Assembly (NCBI RefSeq): GCF_000004195.4
Contig: NC_030683.2
Coordinates: forward strand, 1,724,620-1,788,619
Origin: Xenopus tropicalis
Lineage: Eukaryota > Chordata > Amphibia > Anura > Pipidae
Length of the DNA stretch: 64,000 nucleotides
Direction of reading: 5' to 3'
In this document: positions 56,251 through 64,000 of the stretch, piece after piece
How the letters are laid out: each line of letters begins with the position of its first letter
Position numbering within the stretch: the stretch's first letter is position 1
Program-made: the position numbers and the translations under genes
The notes under the pieces: model-generated
Seen by the model: the letters and a program-made list of their open reading frames with translations, nothing else
The model's database searches: none
What the model was told of the DNA's origin: nothing

Positions 56251-57160
56251 ACCATCAGCATAGGAAGGGGTTCCTTACTGTAAGGGCAGTCAGGTTATGG
56301 GATTCCCTACCTAGAGAGGGGGAATGAGTGATTCATTGGGGGTGAGGAGGAAAGGGGATCTCACCATCAGCATAGGAAGGGGTTCCTTACTGTAAGGGCA
56401 GTCAGGTTATGGGATTCCTTACCCAGAGAGGGGGAATGAGTGATTCATTGGGGGTGGGGAGGAAAGGGGATCTCACCATCAGCATAGGAAGGGGTTCCTT
56501 ACTGTAAGAGCAGTCAGGTTATGGGGTTCCCTACCAAGAGAGGGGGAATGAGTGATACATTGGGGGTGGGGAGGAAAGGGGATCTCACCATCAGCATAGG
56601 AAGGGGTTCCTTACTGTAAGGGCAGTCTAAACTCTTCTCTGATAGGCCAGTGTCACGAGAACATGTAGCCAGACTGGAGGAGTGGAGATCTCACCATCAG
56701 CATAGGAAGGGGGCTCCTTACTGTAAGGGCAGTCGGGTTATGGGGTTCCCTACCAAGAGAGGGGGAATGAGTGATACATTGGGGGTGGGGAGGAAAGGGG
56801 ATCTCACCATCAGCATAGGAAGGGGTTCCTTACTGTGAGGGCAGTCAGGTTATGGGGTTCCCTACCTAGAGAGGGGGAATGAGTGATACATTGGGGGTGG
56901 GGAGGAAAGGAGATCTCACCATCAGCATAGGAAGGGGTTCCTTACTGTAAGGGCAGTCAGGTTATGGGGTTCCCTACCAAGAGAGGGGGAATGAGTGATA
57001 CATTGGGGGTGGGGAGGAAAGGAGATCTCACCATCAGCATAGGAAGGGGTTCCTTACTGTAAGCGCAGTCAGGTTATGGGATTCCCTACCCAGAGAGGGG
57101 GAATGAGTGATACATTGGGGGTGGGGAGGAAAGGGGATCTCACCATCAGCATAGGAAACA
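56251..57160 (+). repeat. LINE-derived satellite, family B, copy 2 (inverted)
   Basis: About eight units of about 112 bp. The + strand encodes RKGFLTVRAVRLWGSLPRE then GE and a stop, as at the extreme C-terminus of CR1/L2-like ORF2. One unit is interrupted at 56628-56690 by foreign sequence (TCTAAACTCTTCTCTGATAG to AGACTGGAGGAGTGG). Units share ATCTCACCATCAGCATAGGA. Confidence 0.9.
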
Positions 57161-57670
57161 TTATGGAATGTAATGCGTAAGAGTAAATAATTTGATGAAA
57201 GTGGGGCCCCCGGGGGCTGGTTGCCTAGGTGATTCTTTGCAGCCCAATAAGAGGAATATAACGCATTTGATTGGCTGATTCTCGGCGGCACCGCGTTACT
57301 TAAGTCACTGGGAAACACAAATGTTAATACAATAAAATACAAGATTTTCTCCCGTAAGAGTCGCGGCGCGATGGCGAGAGAGCGAATACGTCGCTAAAGT
57401 GACCAAAATTGTGAACAATGAAGTGGAACAAAGTCGTAATAGAGAAACGCTGCACGGAATGGCGACTTTGTGTCTCTCGGCGAATGGGAACAACACATTC
57501 ATTTCAGCTCGTTATTGAGGCGGAAAGGTATCGGCGCGGTTACGGCAGGACGGGGGGTTTATTACCGTTATGGAAATGAAAATAATAAACAGCTCCCTTG
57601 GGGGGGGGCCGGGGGCCACATTCATTAAGGATCAAATAAGAACGAATTTTGTACCTAATATTCCCTGGAA
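57161..57670. other. Non-repetitive CpG-rich island
   Basis: Many CpGs (57355-57400; 57520-57560) with AT-rich words (GAAAATAATAAACAGCTCCC near 57579). A 65-codon minus-strand frame (57305-57502) has no recognised domain. Candidate regulatory DNA. Confidence 0.4.
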
Positions 57671-58095
57671 TTAAAGGGGAAGTTAACCTTTATATCAACG
57701 TTTAGCGTAATGTGGGGAGGGCTACTCTGAGACAGTTTGCAATTGGTCTTCATTATTTGTGGTTTTTGGCTTATTCAGCAGCTCTCCGGTTTGGCATTTC
57801 AGCAGCTGTTTGGTTGCTAGGGCGCAAATTACCTTGGCAACCAGGCACTGATTTCAATGAGAGGCTGGAATACAAATAAGGGAGGGGCTTTAATATAACA
57901 ATGAGTAATAAAACTGTAGCTTTTCTTGGAGCGTTTGTGTTTTGGTTGCCGGGGTCAGTGACCCCCCATTACAAAGCTGGAGAAGAAGGCGAATAATTTG
58001 AAAACTATAAAAAAGAAAAAAAATCAAGACCAATTGACAAGTTGCTTAGAATCAGCCATACTAAGTGTTAACTTAAAGGCAAACTGTCCCTTTAA
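57671..58095 (+). mobile_element. T2-like MITE, complete
   Basis: Best copy of the family. It starts TTAAAGGGGAAGTTAACC at 57671 and ends GCAAACTGTCCCTTTAA at 58095, so both ends are TTAAAGGG-type inverted termini flanked by or including TTAA. Interior blocks match the other four copies. It is about 425 bp and encodes no protein. T2-like/Kolobok-type affiliation is from family knowledge. Confidence 0.85.
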
Positions 58096-58920
58096 CTGAT
58101 TAACCCTTCACCTTCTGTCCTGCTCCCCATGAGAAAAATGATGGCAGGTCCCTGCACCCCCAAAACGGAACACAGATCTCACCCCATAAATACAGTGCTG
58201 CCCGCATTGGGCCCAGGCAGGAATCCCCCCCCCCAAGCGAAATGATTGGCCGATATGTCGGTCTGAGTTGTGTTTTTCTTGTGAAGTTTTTTAATAATAA
58301 AAGATAAAAACCCTAAATGAGAGGTCAGTGAGAGGCGCAAGTTGGGGAGCAGGCAGTAAGGGCCGGGGTGCCGCAGGTGTCGGGGTGACCCCCCCCCGTG
58401 TGTTCGCTATGTATCAATCATTTCCGTATCCCGGAGCCGCAGGCAGACTTGCCCTTTAATCAAAGCTCTTTATTTGCTTCATTTCCCTAATTCCGCCTCT
58501 CGTTTTGCTGTTAGTGAATAAAGGGAATGTTTTTCTGAGTGTTGGATCTGCCCCCCCCGGGCCCCCCAATACCCCCCACACGGGGCTGATTCGCTCGTCT
58601 CCGCTCAGTGCCCAGTAAATGTCAAATTAACGCTTGATGTGCGCTCGGCTCCTCTGTCTTTTTATTTAACATTTTCTGACCTTTCCGTGTGTTTGGTTAT
58701 CTGCGCAAATCTTCCGGCAGTGACTGCAGCGGAGCCAGAGGGAAAGGCCTGGGGGGGCCCTAAATGCCAGTAAGCACTCACCCCCGGAGACTTCCTATTC
58801 AGAGCGGCCCCACAGCCCCCCAGCCCCGCGGCCACCCAGCCCCCTGGGGTCTTGTTTTATGTGTTAAAAAATGTGAAGTTGCCCTTTAATCTGTGAGTCT
58901 CAGTTCCCCCAAGAGACCCA
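58096..58920. other. Non-repetitive spacer
   Basis: Several C runs (58228, 58390, 58552) and AT-rich tracts (58280-58320). Parts such as 58590-58700 are CpG-containing and may be regulatory. No gene or dispersed repeat recognised. Confidence 0.35.
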
Positions 58921-59965
58921 TGTAAGTGCAGGTGTCACTTGTTAAGATTTCTGGGCTCTCAGCCAAAAGCTACTTATTTAATTAAATGTGAGAAACACTG
59001 TATCTAAGTGCAGGTGAAGCTCATTAAGATTTCTGGGCTCTCTGCCAAAAACTACTTATTTAATTAAATGTAAGAAAAACTGTATCAAAGTGCAGGTAAA
59101 ACTCGTTAAGATTTGAGGGCTCTCAGCCAACAGCTACATATTAAATTAAACATGAGAAACACTGTATCTAAGTGCAGGTGAAGCTCTTTGAGATTTCTGG
59201 GCTCTCTGCCAAAAGCTACTTATTTAATTAAATGTAAGAAACACTGTATCTAAGTGCAGGTAAAGCTCGTTAAGATTTGAGGGCTCTCTGCCAAAAGGTA
59301 CATATTAAATTAAACATGAGAAACGCTGTATCTAAGTGCAGGTGAAGCTCATTAAGATTTCAGGCTCTCAGCCAAAAGCGACATATTAAATTAAACATGA
59401 GAAACACTGTATCTAAGTGCAGGTGAAGCTCGTTGAGATTGCTGGGCTCTCTTCCAAAAGCTACTTATTTAATTAAATATGAGAAACACTGTATCTAACT
59501 GCAGGTGAAGCTCGTTGAGATTGCTGGGCTCTCTTCCAAAAGCTACTTATTTAATTAAATATGAGAAACATTGTATCTAAGTGCAGGTGAAGCTCTTTGA
59601 GATTTCTGGGCTCTCTGCCAAAAGCTACTTATTTAATTAAATGGTAGAAACACTGTATCTAAGTGCAGGTAAAGCTTGTTAAGATTTGAGGGCTCTCTGC
59701 CAAAAGGTACATATTAAATTAAACATGAGAAACACTGTATCTAATTGCAGGTGAAGCTCATTAAGATTTCGGGCTCTCAGCCAAAAGCTACATATTAAAT
59801 TAAACATGAGAAACACTGTATCTAAGTGCAGGTGAAGCTTGTTGAGATTGCTGGGCTCTCTTCCAAAAGCTACTTATTTAATTAAATATGAGAAACACTG
59901 TATCTAAGTGCAGGTGAAGCTCGTTAAGATTTCTGGGCTCTCAGCCAAAAGCTACTTTTTAATTA
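58921..59965. repeat. 82-bp satellite with two alternating unit types
   Basis: About 12.5 units containing CTAAGTGCAGGTGAAGCTC, TTAAGATTTCTGGGCTCTC and GAGAAACACTGTAT. One type has GCTACTTATTTAATTAAAT, the other has TACATATTAAATTAAAC. The two types are interspersed in short runs, and a CTTCCAAAAG variant marks three units (about 59450, 59530 and 59860), which suggests multi-unit duplication. Confidence 0.93.
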
Positions 59966-60250
59966 AATTTGTATCTTTTTTATCTTCAGAAGGGAAACGA
60001 GGGACTTTTCAGTAAGAACCTGGGACTGCACGTGAGGGTGTAAATGAGCCCTGAGTTCTTCCTCTTGGGTGCCCCTAATGGAGGGGTATGGAAGTGCATG
60101 CAGTCTGTGGCAGGAAGGCCCCAGTGCCTGGACGTTGGGGCAGGGGCCGGAGGGTTATATTTTTGGGGTGCTGGGGTAGCGCCATATAAGATATTGGGCC
60201 CCCAGGTTAATGAGGGCAGCGGGTCGTTGGGTTTATTATTCAGCAATTAC
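59966..60250. other. Short non-repetitive spacer
   Basis: No feature recognised apart from GC-rich words. Confidence 0.3.
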
Positions 60251-60622
60251 TAGTGATGAGCGAAAAATTCGCGAATCTTTCAAAAGATTCGCCCACGGCT
60301 ATTCTTTTGTCGTCCACGGCTATTATTTTGTCACGTGGCTATTATTTTGTCGCCCGCGGCTATTCTTTTGTTGCCCGCGGCTATTATTTTGTCACGTGGC
60401 TATTCTTTTGTCCCGCGGCTATTATTTTGTCACGCGGCTATTCTTTTGTCCCGCGGCTATTATTTTGTCACGTGGCTATTCTTTTGTCCCGCGGCTATTA
60501 TTTTGTCACGTGGCTATTATTTTGTCGCCCGCGGCTATTCTTTTGTCCCGCGGCTATTATTTTGCCATGCAGCATATTTTTGCCGCGAATCCATGCCTGG
60601 CGAAACATTTTGCCCATCACTA
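60251..60622. mobile_element. hAT-like MITE with internal array, copy 1
   Basis: Left end TAGTGATGAGCGAAAA and right end TTTGCCCATCACTA are inverted. The flanks GCAATTAC and GCGATTAC form an 8-bp target-site duplication with one mismatch, the length expected for hAT elements. The interior is about 13 units of 19-21 bp (GGCTATTATTTTGTCACG / GGCTATTCTTTTGTCCCGC). No transposase is encoded. Confidence 0.85.
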
Positions 60623-61514
60623 GCGATTACGGACCATTTTTCTTGCCCCCTGATCCCCCTGTCACTGTGGGTGCAGCTGCTCCTGAGTTCCGGCACCGGC
60701 ACCCCTCAAACAGTATGTGGGTGTCACTGTATAAGCTTTGGGTTCCCCACTGTTCCTTCCCCCCAACACTGACCCTGCAGCTGCCCAATAGGGGTTAATA
60801 AGTAATGACTAAAGGGGAAGCCACAGATAAAACATTCATCTCTTCTGTTCCCAGCGCTTCGTGTTTGTAGGGCAGAACCGACAGTAACTAACGAGCTCCG
60901 GGTCGGGCTCTGCCTCTCATTGTGCCGGAGCAGCACCGGCGCCGAACGACTCCCCTTGGGGCTAAAGGAAATTCTCTAAAGGCCAAATCCTCTGTCTCTG
61001 ATCCAATTGATTCTCCCCTCTCGTCCCATTATCCTCTCGGAATGAGCCTCAGCCTAGATACCACCCTGTGCCCCCCGGGCCCCCCCCCCCAGCGGGGCAA
61101 CTGGAGCGAGTCTTTGGCCGCTAACGAATAAAGGGAATCATGAAAAATAAATGAAGAGTCAGTAATTTGCGCCTTTGTTTTGTGGCCTTTGCGGCCGCGT
61201 TTCCCTTAATGAAGACATCAATCTGCGCGTCGGCACCGGGGATTCCTGGTAGCGCCGGGTCTGTGTCGTTATTGTTTGGGAGGATAATTAATGGAGGCCT
61301 AACGAGGTCGCCCTTCATACAGCAACAATCGCTAATGTCATTATAGAACCTGCTTCGCCTTCAGAACTTTCATCCATTTCCCACTCACAGAATTTCATTC
61401 CTATTGTGCATTTTGTGTAATAATCGCACTGGCGGTTCTGTTACACGGCGCCGAGTCCATTCCAGCGATGGAACCAATGGAACAAAGAGCGATTCTGACC
61501 CTACAGTTGGGCCG
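60623..61514. other. Non-repetitive spacer
   Basis: Includes C runs (61080-61090) and an AT-balanced part at 61130-61400 (GAGGATAATTAATGGAGGCC near 61278) that may be regulatory. No gene recognised. Confidence 0.35.
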
Positions 61515-61595
61515 TCTATGAGGTTCTGTGGAATTCTCTTCCTTATTGGACTGTACTGGCAGATACACTGGATAGAGTTTAGGAAGGGTCGGATG
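61515..61595 (+). pseudogene. LINE ORF2 C-terminal fragment
   Basis: The + strand encodes VLWNSLPYWTVLADTLDRV then a stop and EGSD, matching the LWNSLP ... LADTL ... GLD pattern of the LINE C-terminus found at 33469. Upstream sequence is not recognisable as ORF2. It abuts the CAGGGTCGGACTGG-type terminus at 61596. Confidence 0.6.
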
Positions 61596-61731
61596 CAGTG
61601 TCGGACTGGGGTCTCGGGGCCCATTTACCGGCGCACACAGTTCCCCATGGGGGAGTCAGCTGGGTCGGCAGGGACCCACTAGAGCTGGGCCCACCGAGTT
61701 TTTCTCTGGTGTCCCACTGGTTCAACCCAAG
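61596..61731 (+). mobile_element. Transposon fragment (CAGGGTCGGACTGG type)
   Basis: CAGTGTCGGACTGGGG at 61596 and CACCGAGTTTTTCTCTGGTG near 61692 match the ends and body of the element fragments at 6.6 and 46.7 kb. The right terminus is not found, because the hAT-like MITE follows directly. Confidence 0.55.
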
Positions 61732-61739
61732 GAAATGAC

Positions 61740-62291
61740 TAGTGATAAGCAAATCTGTTCTGTTTCGCTTTGCCGTAAAATTCGCAAATCTTTCAAAAGA
61801 TCCGCGAAACAGCGAAAATTCAGCGAAATGGCAAAAATGTTGTGCCGCAAAAAAAATTGTCGCCCGCAGCTATTCTTTTGTCGCCCGTGGCTATTCTTTT
61901 GTTGCCCGTGGCTATTATTTTGTCACCTGAGGCTATTATTTTGTCGCCCGTGGCTATTATTTTGTCACCCGCAGCAATTATTTTGTCACCCACAGCTATT
62001 ATTTTGTCGCCCATGGCTATTATTTTGTCGCACGGCTATTCTTTTGGTCGCCCGTGGCTATTATTTTGTCGCCCGTGGATATTATTTTGTTGCCCGTGGC
62101 TATTCTTTTGTCGCATGGCTATTCTTTTGTCACCTGTGGCTATTATTTTGTCGCCTATGGCAATTTTTGGACGTGCTGTGAATTTTTCTGTGGCAAATTT
62201 TTTTTATCCATGTCGCGAAAACAATCCGCCAATGGCGAAACACGGAAATTCGCGTGAATTCATGCCTGGCGAAACATTTCGCCCATCACTA
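61740..62291. mobile_element. hAT-like MITE with internal array, copy 2
   Basis: Left end TAGTGATAAGC and right end GCCCATCACTA are inverted. The flanks carry an exact 8-bp duplication, GAAATGAC at 61732-61739 and 62292-62299. Subterminal AAATTCGCAAATCTTTCAAA and GGCGAAACATTTC match copy 1. The interior has about 15 units of about 21 bp (GGCTATTATTTTGTCGCCCG) and is more diverged than copy 1. About 550 bp in all. Confidence 0.9.
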
Positions 62292-62539
62292 GAAATGACA
62301 AGGCTACTGGTGTTGGTGCAGTGCCCCCCTGGGTTAGCCGGCCGTTAGGCAGGAATTATTCCAACAAATCTCTCTCTCATTCAGCCTCAGTGGGGGCCAC
62401 CAAGTGAGAACCTTGCCCCAGGCAGCAGGGAGTGGCCAGTTACCGGGGGGGGGGGCAAAAAGCCGCCTCTGGTCACTTTAAGAGCTGAATTTTTGTTTTT
62501 GTAAAATTAAAATGTGTCTCTGCTTGTGATGCGACCCCC
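62292..62539. other. Short spacer
   Basis: Contains a G run (62444-62453); otherwise nothing recognised. Confidence 0.3.
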
Positions 62540-63110
62540 TCTAGATCTAAATCTGTCCCGTTTCGCTTTGCCATAAAATTCGCAATTCGGTGAAAAATGA
62601 GCGAAACGCATTTGTTGCCTGTGCTTTTTTGACGTGACCGCGTCCAATTAGACCCGCGACCAATTGTTTTTCGCCGAATTTTCACAGAAATTTCGCAAAC
62701 AATTCGCTAATGGCGAAATGCAGAAATTCGCTGCAAATCCATGCCTGGCAAAAAAATTCCCTAATCTTGACGCAAAAACTGCAACGCCGGAGCCGGAGGG
62801 GGCGGGGCACGACTGGGCGACCTTCAATAGCAAACAAAAGGTTAAACCAAAATAAATGGGGGTGGGGGTGCCCCTACTTCCACGGAAAGCTTCAGTCCAG
62901 GAGAAGCTCATAATACAGTTATTATGGGGCTCAGTAACAGTCGCAAAGGTTTTCGTGATTTCGCAATTTTTTCGGGAAAGTGATGCATTGGAGTCAAGGG
63001 GTGTTTTTTGTTTTTCCTCACATTTTTTCTTGCGTCAGTTGCATTGGAGTCAGCGGGCGACTTGCGTGAGAATTTGCACTGCACTCGCCAAGGGGCCCTT
63101 GGGACCATGT
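62540..63110. mobile_element. Degenerate relatives of the TTCGC-rich MITE
   Basis: TCCCGTTTCGCTTTGCCATA, AATGGCGAAATGCAGAAATT and ATCCATGCCTGGC match parts of the hAT-like MITE at 61740, but the ends TAGTGATG and CATCACTA are missing and no array is present. The part at 62935-63090 repeats CATTGGAGTCA with TTTTTC blocks and looks like another decayed element. Confidence 0.5.
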
Positions 63111-64000
63111 ACTGCCCCCCCCCAGGCAAATAGGGGCCACTTCCCACCCAGGTTACAGGTACCAGAACCTCATAAATCAAAACAGAGGGGAAACCAACAG
63201 AAGATTTCCCTAACCAGTAGGGGAGTTAACCCCGTGTGTCCCAGCATGTGTTGGGGTGACTGCTAATAAATGTGCTCCCCGCTAGTGCAAGTGGATCCCA
63301 TTGCACAGAGCTGATCAGGGAAGGGGGTAAATACTCTGCGCCGGGCCCCCCTGCACAAAAATCTTCAAAGGGGCAGAATAGCAAACTTACTAGGGTCCCT
63401 GCCCTGACGCGTTCATTCTCCACTGCAATGAGCCCCCCGCGTTGCATATAAATTCCCACTCCCCGCCCACTGTCTTACTTCAGAGCCCGCCCCGGATATA
63501 AAGTTTGGGCACCCCTAGGCCACCTTACATCATGCCCTTACCCCCCCACCCCCTATGTATGCGCAGTAGCTCCTCCCCTCATGTCCCCCCCCATCGCTTC
63601 CCCACTGCCCCTCGTCGCTCAAATCCACTTGGGCCCCCCCTAAAACTGTGCTGCCCTAGGTCTGGGCCTTTGTGGCCTTTCCACCAATCAGGGCCTGCCC
63701 GGACCTGGCACGGGGCGGGGTTTATATGTAAAATGGGGCCCCCCAGCCCCTCCCTCGACTGCGGGTTCTGCTTCCTCTATTGTTACATGGAAGCCATTTT
63801 AGATCCAGTGGGCGAGTTCCCCTTTGCCCAGAAGTTTTATGTCATCCAATCACTTCTCTGTTTGTACTGAGCCCTAGTGGATCCCTAGTGGATCAATCAA
63901 CTCTTTTGTTACTGGAAGCTGAACTTCTAATTCATCCGGCTGCTTTATTTCCCCTTTATTATACGCCATTGATTTAGCCGTATCCTCGGCCGCCGATGTT
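63111..64000. other. Non-repetitive sequence to the window edge
   Basis: GC-rich at 63480-63760 then AT-balanced. A 121-codon frame at 63505-63870 shows no domain. No repeat, exon or RNA gene recognised. Confidence 0.3.

Noticed and set aside
57305..57502. 65-codon frame looking like a membrane segment
   Set aside because: Short, no homologous motif, and embedded in a CpG-rich island that looks regulatory instead.
1..64000. Telomeric or centromeric identity
   Set aside because: No TTAGGG array, and no single long homogeneous satellite of centromeric type. A subtelomeric position is only suggested by tandem-repeat density.

Overview
The window looks like vertebrate nuclear DNA, most probably from a Xenopus frog (X. 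tropicalis-like). It carries repeat types I associate with Xenopus: T2-like MITEs with TTAA ends, a MITE with CAGGTATGGGA ends, a hAT-like MITE with TAGTGATGAGCGAA ends, a repeat end CAGGGTCGGACTGG, and CR1/L2-like LINE 3' ends. The species call is inference from these families; no gene confirms it. I found no convincing protein-coding exon, tRNA, rRNA or snRNA gene. Every very long open frame lies in a tandem array whose short unit lacks stop codons.

By my tally about half of the 64 kb is tandem repeat: some 25 arrays with units of 10 to about 157 bp. Left third (1-22.4 kb): a 19-bp array (1-2141), a 31-bp array with a perfect 5' splice-site motif in each unit (3.05-3.66 kb), a 16-bp array (5.76-6.08), an AAT microsatellite (7.2-7.5), a 31-bp array (8.58-10.8), a short LINE-derived array (11.2-11.8), a 48-bp array (12.5-13.8), another 31-bp array (14.55-15.78), a 10-bp array (16.8-17.76), a homopurine array of about 157-bp units (17.95-19.49) and a 20-bp array (20.3-22.4). 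Middle (22.4-36.6 kb): a MITE whose interior has been multiplied about 26 times, LINE fragments, T2-like MITEs, and arrays of 135 and 94 bp. Right part (36.6-64 kb): two LINE-derived satellites, each in two or three places, three more 19-bp arrays, and further arrays of 103, 80, 32, 76 and 82 bp. Two hAT-like MITEs with 8-bp target-site duplications carry internal 19-21-bp arrays.

Between the arrays lie islands of a few hundred bases of balanced, CpG-containing, non-repetitive sequence (for example 29.14-29.62, 34.0-34.64, 39.97-40.5, 44.66-45.25 and 57.16-57.67 kb). They look like intergenic or intronic regulatory DNA, but I could not test conservation.

The main observation is that several satellites are visibly seeded by pieces of transposons. 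Family A (153-bp units) translates, with one frameshift, into the C-terminal part of a CR1/L2-like LINE ORF2. Family B (110-112-bp units) encodes the extreme C-terminus of such an ORF2. The 112-bp array lies inside an intact MITE, the 32-bp array repeats a transposon terminus, and the 76-bp array grows out of a dispersed retroposon-like repeat. A region this rich in GC minisatellites would fit an extended subtelomere of a frog chromosome, but no telomeric TTAGGG array is present to prove it.
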